A DNA stretch of 64,000 bases from Archegozetes longisetosus. Its lineage: Eukaryota; Arthropoda; Arachnida; Sarcoptiformes; Trhypochthoniidae. The DNA lies in the NCBI GenBank assembly GCA_018873245.2, contig JAEMBT020000003.1:11253843-11317842 (forward strand). Reading direction: 5' to 3'. The position numbers and the translations under genes were made by a program. Below are positions 12,017-22,019 of this stretch, in pieces (positions within the stretch are counted from its first letter, which is position 1; every line of letters begins with the position of its first letter). The notes under the pieces are model-generated. The model was given only the letters and a program-made list of their open reading frames with translations. It had not been told where the DNA came from and searched no databases.

Positions 12017-13101
12017 AAGGAGGAAGTCCATTTTTGGAGGTAATTGCAACATCGCAAAACTTATACCAAAATACTTGCCAGGTCAAGTACTATAACTTTG
12101 CTTATGGGAGTATAGTTGTTGAGGGCGGGGTTCACCCGCTAGATGGCTCTAAAGTTGTAATCAAAAATTGAGGAAAACGCGAATACGAGGCGTTGAATCC
12201 TATTAATCCAAACATGCTGAACTGAATGACGATGTTAATTTTTCAATAGAACGTAGAAAATGGCAGTTTTCTTAAAATGGATAATAAAGCATTTATTCGC
12301 GAATACATGTTGTGATTGGTGCGGCCTAGGCCATTAGGCCCTTCCAGTACTCACTAGCCACAACTAGTCAGAACCTGTGTCAGAGCCTATGTCAGTGCTT
12401 TCCAGAACCAAACAAACCTCATTCAATGAGGCAGCAGGTTCTGGAATCTCTGGAAGGTGCCGGCCACACCCGAGATACCACAGGACTGTCATGATATGGG
12501 CACAACATCCAACAGTTCTGAGGCCATTTTTGCACTGACAACAGTACTCTGCCACAGTCCCAACACCAGATTTTTCTTTGTCTACTAAAACGTAGACAAA
12601 GTACTTTGTGCTATTCTGGTGTCGAGACTGTATTCTTATACGTAATAGCATTGGGTCACCAACTGAAATGCCATGGGAGGAAAGTGGAAGAGGTCCAATG
12701 TGCCGGCACACTTGGATCTCAAACCTCCCATGGGGGCTCTTATGCTCGGCATAGTACGAGCGAGCCTGTTTCAGTTGGTAGGAACCTAATGCTATTTGTC
12801 TCAAGTCGTTATCTGCCGTCACCACGAAGAGGTGGCCCCCGTCGCAGCCTCATGTTCTACTCGAATGATGTCATCCCCATACGATTCAGCATGGTCGAAT
12901 TAGTGGAAATAGACTCCTCATATGTCTGTTTTCTGTGAGCTTTTCGTCTTATATTTGGAGCCCTCTAGCGGCTAAACCCGGCGATTTACAACGGTGCGGT
13001 CAGCAATAAAGTTGTAGTACTTGACCTTGCGAGTATTTTGGTATAGGTTTTGTGATATTGCAATTACCTCCACTGGCCCATAGAAAATGGACATCCTCCT
13101 T
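12017..13101 (-). mobile_element. GC-rich DNA element with about 80-bp TIRs and a SWIM-domain remnant
   Basis: Left end aaggaggaagtccattttt (12017) pairs with the reverse of the right end, aaggaggatgtccatttt. Similarity continues for about 80 bp through ggaggtaattgcaa and ataccaaaatact. TA flanks both ends (12015-12016 and 13102-13103), a likely 2-bp target duplication. The interior 12.3-13.0 kb is near 50% GC against an AT-rich background, a sign of separate origin. Length is 1085 bp. Superfamily is not certain; a PIF/ISL2EU-like element is one possibility. Confidence 0.8.
12364..12849 (-). pseudogene. SWIM zinc-finger transposon protein, C-terminal remnant
   Basis: The frame is open from just after an in-frame TGA (12852-12850) to the stop at 12364, with no ATG. 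It contains GSYQLKQARSYYAEH, a strand-rich part ending KYFVYVLVD, and the SWIM-like CxC...CxH segment: YCCQCKNGLRTVGCCAHIM. SWIM zinc fingers bind nucleic acid or protein and occur in accessory or transposase proteins of several eukaryotic DNA transposons. The zinc ligands are intact, but there is no start codon and no catalytic domain, so I treat it as a broken relic. Confidence 0.75.
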
Positions 13102-13500
13102 TATTTTTACAAAGATGTTCTCGACTTTTAATGTACAACCTTAAGCCTTATTATCAAGGTTTTAAAGTCAAAATTTATAACTTATTGATAAACGTAATTG
13201 TAAAACAACGTTCAATTATAAAAACTATTAGTGGTTCACTTTCAACCATAAAATGAACTAATATTTTAATGCAATTTCAATATGAAAATAAATTATTACA
13301 GAAGTCATTATTTTACGCAAACGATTCGAACATCAGAAAGTTTTGTGATATGAGCGCAAAAATTGCAAGTTTAATGTCAGTGTTATTTATTGTGAAAGGA
13401 TTACGTTCAAGTCATTCGTTAAGTGCACGAAAAGTTTAGTCATTTTTATAATAAACTATCAATAGTTTATAGGACAAAAAAACGATTGAACTCATTTGAG

Positions 13501-13829
13501 GACTTTAATGCAAAAGGCAAATTGTCCCATATTAATGTTTCAATAAAACAGGTCCAATTTATATTTATTTAAAGTAAACTTATATTAATGTTCTCTATTA
13601 ATCACAAGCACTTATAGTCGATTATACTTTTTAACTATTAATCGATATTTACATGATTTATACTTTTATATATAAAAATCATCTATTAAAATATGCTTTC
13701 GTTGAATAATACTGAGTCATTTTTATATCAATCAAAATTTTAATGACCAAACGCTTCAGACTTATAAAGTAAATAAATCGTTTGAAGCCTTTACTTCGGC
13801 TTAAAATTAAAGAGAATTTTCCCAAGCAT
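13501..13829 (+). repeat. Dispersed repeat, copy B
   Basis: Same-orientation copy of the sequence at 1516-1850, slightly diverged. It lies in an otherwise empty region between the SWIM element and the GGTCCGAGTCC hAT-like element. Confidence 0.75.
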
Positions 13830-14520
13830 TTGTTTCATAAACTGATTGCCGTATGAGTATACTCTTAAAGAGTTTAATTTGAACTCTTAGTTTCATTTAA
13901 TTCTTAAAACATGAGTCAGAGAAAAGTCATTCTCAGTTTAATAGTTTTGTAATAAACCTACATAACTTTGAAATTTATAAAATTGAAGTTCTATCGTTTA
14001 ATGAGGATCTGTTGTTTAATTTAATGCTGGCACAAGATAGGTCTATAATTATGTTGAGCCAGGCGAAAATAGCTGTTTAAACCTATCAGTAAAATTGATA
14101 AGAAAGAATGAACAAAGTATGAGGTTAACAAAATCTTATTATTTTTAAAATGTTCATTCATATTTTGCGCAGTAATTCTTATGCCTAATCACTCATAAGC
14201 TGAAATACGGTAATTTTGCTGCTACTTTATTGACTGTACTTTGACACGTCCATATGTTTCTTATTTTTTGCTTTTAACAGATTTGATTAACTATTTAATA
14301 AGTAAACAACTGGGTAAACTTAAAATAAGATTATAGATGCTTTACCATTCTTTGAATTCTTCATATCTTCTTTTATCAGTAGTATTAAAAACTATTAAAA
14401 AGGCTTAAAAGCTTGAACTAAATTTGAAGTAATTCCTTAATCAATGTATGACTGACGAAATTTCACTTTGTCACTTTATATACTCTTCAAGAGAAGATCA
14501 TATTTTACTCTAAACTTACA

Positions 14521-14580
14521 TATTCAAGCATAGAAGTCGAAAAGTACTTCTCTACTTGTTTGATAAAGCAAAAGGGCTTA
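14521..14580 (+). repeat. Solo terminal repeat of the 20.4-kb element
   Basis: Sixty bases here match the left terminal repeat at 20424-20483 almost exactly (attcaagcatagaagtcg, then acttctctacttgtttg). No second terminus was found nearby, so this is a solo end or truncated copy. Confidence 0.85.
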
Positions 14581-15063
14581 TAATTACATTTTAAACTTTA
14601 TTCAGCATTTGACTCAATACAAAGTTAACCGAATACTGACTTCACCTTAATTATTCCATATTTATCAGAGTTGACACACTATAAGTTTATATCATTGAGT
14701 TTTGAGAAATATTTATTAAGTTGATAAGTAGGAAACTTCATATTTACTGTACATTAAATATAATCAGTAATAATAATCATATAATTAGTAGATGCAATTT
14801 TCTATTGTTTAAATCTGACTATGCTCACAATCGTTAGTTCAATCCAAACTTTTTATTGATTCTTTTGCTTTTATTCGGAAATATCTTGATATAATCTGGC
14901 TAAAAGTTAAATATTTAAAAATTAAAACTCCCATAGAAATACATGTAAATTAAAAGATAGCTAGAGGAGGTCAGATCAGAGATAGAACAAAATTATAGGC
15001 TAAATATAAGATCAATGATCAAGATCAACCTTCTACAATGAACGACTTTTCTCTACTGATGAG

Positions 15064-16232
15064 CGAGTCTGGACCTCAAGACGGTTAAAGACCTGGGATC
15101 TGAGGTCCTGAGGTCCTAAAGTCCGGGTCCGAGTCCTTATATTTGCCAGAAGTCCAGGTCCGGGTCCTGAGCTAGAGGTCCGAGTCCGAGTCCGGGTCTT
15201 TGATAAAGACTTCAGCTCCTGGACTCGGACTCCCTTTAAAATTTAAAAATTAACAATAGACAAAATATTCAAAAATTTTAATTTTTATTAAATCATTGAT
15301 AGTAAAATCAACAAATATTAATATAATATTAGTCATTTATTTTAAAATTGCAAAATAAGTGATTCATGAAACGAGATACTCGCACTGTCTAACAGAATTA
15401 ATGCTCAATTGACTTCTCTTTTTGCTGATCAAATCTCCAGATTTGGAAACACATGTTTTGAAGAAACACTATGCTGGAGTGATAAGTATTTCAAATGCAA
15501 AATGTAAAAGATAAGGAAATCCTAAACAATTATTTCCACGAAAACAAAGGCTCAGTTTCAAATCAGCGATAAGCAAACGTACTTTTCAATTTCATCGTAT
15601 GTTTCAACTCTTGTCTTTACAAATTTAGAGACAAACGAAACATTTGAACTTTCAATTTGAAATTGAATAATCTGATGATAATTTTTCTTGAAGAAATCAA
15701 AAAATACTTGTTTTACAGTTTGATCATTCTCGGAAAAATCGAGTTTCAAGCGAAGTCAACAGTATAACAGTAAATTTTGTGATATGAGTTTCAAGTAAGT
15801 CTTTATACTTATCAAACTTCAAAAGCATATTTCAGCATAAAGTTTAATCGAACTGTTACTTGAATTATTGTGATCATTTAATTGTTAATAAAAAGTTTGA
15901 GAACTACCAAAATTAAGCATATGCTTACATATTTAGGTCGTGTTATAAGTTTGTTCCCTCTTTAAATGATTTCAAAAGTCACTCAATTCCTCACATAAAA
16001 GGCAAACATTATCAAATATTTCACTTACAGAATTGTTTTGTATCAGAGTCAGGGTCTTGAGGCCTGAGTCTTAAAGATTTGAAGAACCAAGGTCCCGAGT
16101 CCGGGTCCGAGTCTTGAGGTCGAGGTCCGAGTCCAGGTCTTCAATTTTCTAAGAGGTCCGAGTCCGGGTCCTGGGTTAGAGGTCCAGGTCCCAGGTCCGA
16201 GTCTTTCAAAAAGACCTGAAGACTCGGACCTA
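15064..16232 (-). mobile_element. hAT-like element with GGTCCGAGTCC word arrays
   Basis: Both termini (15064-15235 and 16045-16232) are arrays of GGTCC, GAGTCC and GGGTCC words in inverted relation. Flanking octamers ctgatgag (15056-15063) and ctcatgag (16233-16240) differ at one base and may be a target duplication. The interior is AT-rich; a 63-residue frame at 15558-15749 (minus) has no recognisable domain. Assignment to hAT rests on the size of the duplication and on the analogous structure of the elements at 6.5 and 10.9 kb. Confidence 0.6.
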
Positions 16233-16637
16233 CTCATGAGTACTTTTCTCATTCATCATTACGAATCGTAATGAATTAAAGTAAATCAAATAAATCATGG
16301 ATAGATTTCATATCTTTAGACAGACTATACAGCAGGCTGAGACTCAACATTATAAAGCATAATTCTCAATATAAAGTTACGAATTTGTTTATTAAGACTG
16401 ACTATATAAAGTCAAGAGAGTCACACAATTAAATAACAACAAATAATTAGTTTTACAAGTGTTTCATTATTATTTTCTCCTATTTAACACAATATATACC
16501 ACAAACATTCCATTCATAGATTTGATTTTCATTAAATTGTGTTAATTATTGACAGGTTACAACAATTGATTTAATGTGTTTTATATTATTATAGGATTAA
16601 TATTACATCATTAAATATATAGTTATATGTTTTACTA

Positions 16638-17972
16638 TTATGATGATATTCGGTTTGAAATTTTGGTTGAAAATTGAAGTAACATTTTACGAAGCCATTG
16701 TAAACATGATAAAAGTGAAATTCCAATATATAGACCACCTAAACCGCCAATATCGGCTAAATAATCGTCAAAAGTCATTTTAAGCTTGTATTTGAATTTA
16801 AATTCAACCCCTGGTGTATGATAAATTTCTATTCTTCCTCTACCATCTTCACGTTCTAATTTTTCAGATCTCTTGATTACTTCATAGTGGTTTTCAACAC
16901 AATCCATCGGACAGGCACTACCAACAGTTTCTTTAAATTTTTCCAAAGCATCGACAAACATTGAACATAACAAATTGATAGTAATATTTTCCTTGATATA
17001 GCGAGATATTGAAAATTTCCTTATGGGATCTATTGATTTACAATAGTTAATTACTTCTTTAGTTTGCCATTCATGTATGCAGTCTGGTTTAGAACCATAC
17101 GGAGAGTATTCATAGTTTATACAATCGATACTATCTGGCGTATGGTTAGTAGTTGTTTTTTTAAACTCTAGGGATATAGAATGACTATTTAATAATTGGA
17201 TTGAATGATCTTTATAGTTTCTTGGTGCATGATTAGGTGAGTGGATGTATAGAATTACTTTCGGTTCGTTCGAACTTGCATTACGTTTATAGGTGCCCAG
17301 ACTCTTAAGACGTTCCAATTTATCTAAATTAAATATAAACCTATAAGAAGGGTTATTTTCGGATCCATATTGATCTCCATCAGATAAAAGTTCTATAAAT
17401 TTTTCTACATTTTTAAAATTCTCTTGTTGATCTCTTCGATATATTTCTCGAAGATCACCGTGTCTTCTGTTAGATTTATTAGTTAATGAGCTGAAAAAAG
17501 TAAAGCATTTTTCAAACGTTGATAGACTCTCAAAAATTCCTCCGGGAAGTTCCTGTATTTGGTGATTTTCAAAATCTTTAGGCTCAATCGAACCGTCATT
17601 TAAAACATCTAAGAATTCACCGTTTTCAATAATATCAGTTGCAGAAATAGTCAAATCATTGATTTCATTGAGCGTTAAATTTTCAATATTAAAATATTTC
17701 CATAAACCATATGAAATTGATAAACTACTTTCATATTTAGTGGTTATATTAAATATTTTTTTGTGATTCCACATATAACGATGAGGAATACATATGGTCA
17801 CAGCTGGTAACGTATAATTAGAGTAATCTTCTTCTTCAAGAACTGTTACCGTTTCATATTTTAAGTACTCACGAGTTAACCGGCATGAGAAAAATGAAAA
17901 AATAGACAAACAGATTAAATTTATTATTATTTTTAATGAAAATAATCTTGATTTGTTCTGTACACACGCCAT
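16638..17972 (-). CDS. DEG/ENaC family sodium channel subunit, 444 aa
   Basis: Intronless gene starting at the ATG 17972. The topology is that of DEG/ENaC: a short cytoplasmic N-terminus, TM1 near residues 13-33, then LPAVTICIP just outside the membrane (family FPAVTIC). A large ectodomain carries several NxT/NxS sites and paired cysteines (for example SACPMDCVENHYEV). TM2 near residues 407-430 is preceded by YLADIGGLGGLYIGISLLS. The GIS triplet sits at the G/S-x-S selectivity filter, and the adjacent glycines are typical of the pre-TM2 region. Such channels are trimeric, amiloride-type cation channels used in chemo- and mechanosensation. The cysteine-rich domain looks shorter than in vertebrate ENaC, as usual for arthropod pickpocket-like members. 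No disruption was seen. Ligand and expression cannot be inferred. Confidence 0.88.
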   Translation of the reverse strand: MACVQNKSRLFSLKIIINLICLSIFSFFSCRLTREYLKYETVTVLEEEDYSNYTLPAVTICIPHRYMWNHKKIFNITTKYESSLSISYGLWKYFNIENLTLNEINDLTISATDIIENGEFLDVLNDGSIEPKDFENHQIQELPGGIFESLSTFEKCFTFFSSLTNKSNRRHGDLREIYRRDQQENFKNVEKFIELLSDGDQYGSENNPSYRFIFNLDKLERLKSLGTYKRNASSNEPKVILYIHSPNHAPRNYKDHSIQLLNSHSISLEFKKTTTNHTPDSIDCINYEYSPYGSKPDCIHEWQTKEVINYCKSIDPIRKFSISRYIKENITINLLCSMFVDALEKFKETVGSACPMDCVENHYEVIKRSEKLEREDGRGRIEIYHTPGVEFKFKYKLKMTFDDYLADIGGLGGLYIGISLLSCLQWLRKMLLQFSTKISNRISS

Positions 17973-18057
17973 TTTGTTAAGAAAATTGAGAAATCACACG
18001 TTAATGAAAAGAAATGAATCTTTTTAAAGCTTATAACTCAATTTAATTTAGTTATAT

Positions 18058-18180
18058 TGAGCCGTATTCTGAGTTCTGGCTTAATCTCGACTCAAGTTAG
18101 ACTTGAAATGTAAATTTCGATAGCACCAGGTATAACTTGAGTCGAGATCGAGCTTAAAACAGAACTAAGAATACGGCTCA
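18058..18180. repeat. Palindromic MITE, 123 bp
   Basis: The left arm tgagccgtattctgagttc pairs with the reverse of the right arm, tgagccgtattcttagttc. Pairing continues through tctcgactcaagtta, leaving a loop of about 30 bp. It lies upstream of the DEG/ENaC start codon. The superfamily is unknown, and a target duplication is not clear. Confidence 0.8.
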
Positions 18181-18835
18181 TTGTTTAAAAATGGTGTTTA
18201 TTACTTCAATACCCTTTTACTTTTGATTAGCCTAGAAATATTAGCCTAAATGACTCGTAAACTTTCAGATAGTTATAAGTTTTTAGTACTTTCTATTTAT
18301 ATGATTAAGAAGTTGAAGGTGCTAAGCTTGCATTTATAAATATATATGTTAAAAACTATAATTGAACTGTTACATCTTCTAAAGTAGAGACTCGAAAAGT
18401 GTAAAAATGTTTAAAAGAATCTGTAAATATACATTTTATTGATCAATAATACTCTCTCTAAGAGGACCATAATTCTCTTTACCACTCATTCTCCTCTTTT
18501 TTAATGTGATATAATTTGAATGAAATGTGGCTTTAAGTTTTCTATTAACTATATACACATTAAAACAGATACTCGCAAACTCAATTTTGAAGTTTTACTT
18601 TCAATAGTTTCTAAAAGTATTTTGCTTAATATAAAACGTCTGTTATTGTTTATTAGAATTGAATGCGAACATAATCAACCAGATTGAACAATTGTGGAAT
18701 ATAATAAATCTATTGAATCATCTCAGTGTTATCCAAGTTATAATTATAATTGCCAGATTTCAAAACTCAAACTCGAGAACAAAGTCAATTATTGAAATAT
18801 TGAATTAAATATTTTTTTTCACAAAATTGAACAAA

Positions 18836-19213
18836 TTACAACAAACTTATAGGAGCATCATATTTCAGAGTAGACTTCGTTGCTTTAATAATTGGAACAT
18901 TTGTTTTTACATATTCATAAAATGATTCACAAGATATAGAGAAGTTAACTTTTGTACAAATTTCAACATTGACATGTTCAACTGATAATCTATTTCTTTG
19001 ATCCCACCGTAAATTTTTCATTATGCTAAAAAGTCTTTCGACGAAATGATTTCCTATTGGAATTAATAAAAAAACTTCGATTATCTTAAAAGTATTTATG
19101 AAAAAATATCTGTAACTCAAAGACATTTGCGTCCTTTTTTCATTTACAAGAGGACAGAGGACAATTTACTAAATTCGAGGACAATCCTCTAGAAAAAGGA
19201 CATCTGGCAACCA
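18836..19213 (-). mobile_element. hAT element remnant: transposase tail plus 5' terminal region
   Basis: The minus-strand frame 19126-18836 encodes FLLIPIGNHFVERLFSIMKN followed by RNRLSVEHVN and a KVNF motif, the hAT dimerisation tail. Directly upstream (19141-19213) are AGGACA and GGACAATCC words and a TIR-like end; in reverse it reads ctatggttgccagatgtcc. The coding body between the 5' end and the tail has been deleted. The left terminus was not found. Confidence 0.75.
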
Positions 19214-19439
19214 TAGTTAAAATACACATAGTGAATAAAATGAAAAATCTGTGAAATATATACAAAATTTATAAAGTCATTGACTCAATGCTTTTTATTT
19301 TCGATTGTTTGTAAAACAAAATTGTAAATTATTACAAAGCAATTTAGAAATTTGATCAAACAATTAACATTATTCGTTGAGAAAATATAGTGTGAGTTTA
19401 GTCATTAGTAGTAATATTTTAACCGCCTATTTCATCGAT

Positions 19440-19627
19440 TTATTTCCAAATACCGTATCCGCCCCAACCTCCATATCCAATACCTCTACCGTATACGAGA
19501 CCACCCCATCCCCCATACCTCTCCATCCACCCCATCCTCCATATCCCCACTGACCATAAGCAACAGCTACTAAGGCTAAGAAAAGGAAAGCCACCTCAAA
19601 AGCATAAAATTTAAGCATTATTAACAT
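19440..19627 (-). pseudogene. Small secreted Gly/Trp/Tyr-rich peptide gene with a one-base frameshift
   Basis: The ATG at 19627 opens a short hydrophobic signal peptide ending ALVAVAYG, followed by QWGYGGWGGWRG. In that frame the sequence then turns non-repetitive. In the next frame the YGGWGG repeat resumes and runs to a lysine and TAA at 19442-19440. The coding span of 188 nt is one base short of a multiple of three, so a single missing base near 19535 explains the break. With it, the product would be about 62 residues. The QWGYGG...YGGWGG...K layout resembles the NLP/CNC glycine-rich antimicrobial or cuticular peptides of ecdysozoans; that likeness is by pattern only. Confidence 0.65.
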
Positions 19628-20423
19628 TTTATTCAAAACTCAATTGAAAGTTGAATTTTCAAAGAAATTTTCACAAATAAGACATTACCAAAAGTCTCAT
19701 GATTGCTTCAAGCGAATTTCGTTAAGCTTTGCTTCAACATTTTAGGAAAGCTTTATTTGAAAATATTATCAACTTTTCTTCAACTCTTTATATACTAAAT
19801 TTTCATAGCCTTCACAATTTTTTTGAGTATTATCGTAACTACTGGTAATGAATTCAGCTGGTTTTTATGTGCATCAATAGCTTCTTCAAAATTTCCATTG
19901 AAAAGTAAGGGCGTATTAGGTAAAAATTTGTATTTTCATTCGCGGAGATTATGATAAAGCTATTAAGAAGTTATAAACAGAAGTTTTTGTATAAGTTTGA
20001 TAGTACAGATACAAAATCACCTTTGATTAATGTTTACCTTAAGATATTTAGGACCTACACGAGTATAAGATTGGAATATTTTTATTCAAGATAAACTATC
20101 ACTAACTATATGTTCTTCATAAGATATTGAAAAACAATTTATTTTATAAAGAAATAATTGTAGTTTCTCATTGTTATTAGGTTTTTTAATTCACTAAATC
20201 CATCAGAAAATGTGTCAACAACTATTAAATTTAACATACTTTTAATACCAAATCACAGTGTCGCTTGTTTGTGCTCGTTCGGAACTAAATCTTAAATTCG
20301 TGAAAGATGCTAAAATTATCTCAATTAATTAAGAAAAGAATAAAATTAGCCTTGAGAAAAACTATGAGTTCTATGCGAAGAAAAATAAATTTACTGCATT
20401 TTTTACACTTTTAGTAAGTCTAA

Positions 20424-22014
20424 ATTCAAGCATAGAAGTCGAAAAGTACTTCTCTACTTGTTTGATAAAGCAAAAAGGCTTAATCTAGCTCTTGGTTTTT
20501 TAATAGATATCTTATAAGTTTTGAATATTTCGGAAAACACTATATACGAAACTTCAATTTTGTGTTATGGATATAAATCTAAAAAAAGTCTATAGATATT
20601 AGCGACGCTCCCGAATTCAGTTGATAAACATTTCTTGTTCTTATTTTTCCCGTAATATGTTTGCTCAGTTGATAGTGATTTTATTAGGTCTTTTACATCT
20701 TCACGTACTCTATAAGGTGTTTTATTAGGTCTAGGTGTTTTATTGGTTTATTATGTTTGCCTCTCATATCATTAGAATTCATACGATTTGTTAATATCTT
20801 TCGTCTTAAGGCACTTATTTTGATGCCGAGAATTCCCAAAATTACTTTTTGACAGACTTTAACTCGAATAACATTATTGTGAAGCTAAGAACTATAATTA
20901 AACTTAAGATATCCCAGTTATCAAATAATTTTCAAAAACTAAAAATTCTGTATATGCAGGGTTTAACAAAATCTTTTGCAAGGGTATATGGCAAAAAACT
21001 ATCGATATGAGCATACTAATGTGCGATTTCTGAAAATGAAAAAGGAAATAACTGAGGCAGTTAAAATTCAAAGTAAAAATTTTGAAACTTGCACTTTAAA
21101 ACACATCTCGACTTTATATTAGCTGACCATATAGCGTGAACACAAATAAGATTTTTATTTCAACATGTTTTTATAATTGTTGATACTCTCTGTAATGGTC
21201 GGGACATATGATAACGAAGACCCTCGCTTAATTGATACAGAATCTCTTGAAACGCTGCTTTTATTGTATCCAAAAAGGCTCGAAGATGTATTTTACTCAA
21301 ACGGTGGCTATACCGAATACTAAACTTGTAGCTTTTATTCTCGTTTTTTATATCTTGAAATGTTGAAAATTTTATATCTTCTAAGATATACAGTACTTTA
21401 TAAATAGAATTTTTACCTCATTTTTCTCGGATTGGGCTTCAATGAAATACTCAAATTTTTTTAATCTTCTTTCCAGTATTTGTGACTGGAATTACTATAG
21501 ATTTGATAAAAAAGTATTGCTGCTCATGACTTTTTAATGAATTATAGCGATTAAAAAAGTATTGCCTTTGTTCATCACTCAGAATTGTTTTACATTTTAT
21601 TTCACAAATACAATCAATATTATTGGTTTGAACTCTCGCGGGAATAACTTTTTCAGATTTATGAGTAAAATGTTGTTTACCTTCCAATATAGAGGCTTTA
21701 ATTAGAATTTTTTTAGAGATCATTTTAGGCTTCATTTCACTTTTCAGTTCTCTAAGATATTTAAACACGTTTTAAAAGACTAAATAAATGTTTAAGAAAG
21801 CATTTTGTGTTGATATTTAATCTCTAAAATGTGCAAACTATGATTCAATTTTTAAAGAACTTTTCTTATACAAAAGTTCGTTCTCAATAATGCCTTAATG
21901 ACTAGATATATTATTTTTCGGTTTTACCTTATATTGTACTACCCATAAGCCTTTTGGTTTTCAAAAGTCAAGCAAGAAGTACTTTTCGACTTCTATGCTT
22001 GAATATAGAGGTAT
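20424..22014 (-). mobile_element. 1.6-kb DNA element with long TIRs (ATTCAAGCATAGAAG)
   Basis: The left terminus attcaagcatagaagtcg (20424) and the reverse of the right terminus (22014) are identical for about 30 bp and similar for 60 bp, ending in aaaaggctta. The element is 1591 bp and carries a short frame on the minus strand (21451-21768). A second open stretch lies at about 21167-21322 minus (RYSHRLSKIHLRAFLDTI...). The target duplication is not clear. A solo end is present at 14521-14580. Confidence 0.85.
21451..21768 (-). pseudogene. Transposon-associated protein fragment, about 105 aa
   Basis: The frame contains CICEIKCKTILSDEQRQYFF, then FNRYNSLKSHEQQYFFIKSI. The pattern C.C..KC...l.de.R...F..y..L......q..Fi is one I associate with an uncharacterised family found in arthropod mobile elements; no catalytic motif is visible. 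It lies inside the 20.4-22.0 kb element and is probably the N-terminal part of a lost transposase. The usual start cannot be fixed. Confidence 0.5.
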
Positions 22015-22019
22015 CTACA

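Noticed and set aside
12606..12938. 110-codon plus-strand frame
   Set aside because: Shadow of the SWIM-domain frame in a GC-rich element.
15558..15749. 63-codon frame as hAT transposase remnant
   Set aside because: No recognisable motif; treated as chance frame inside the word-array element.
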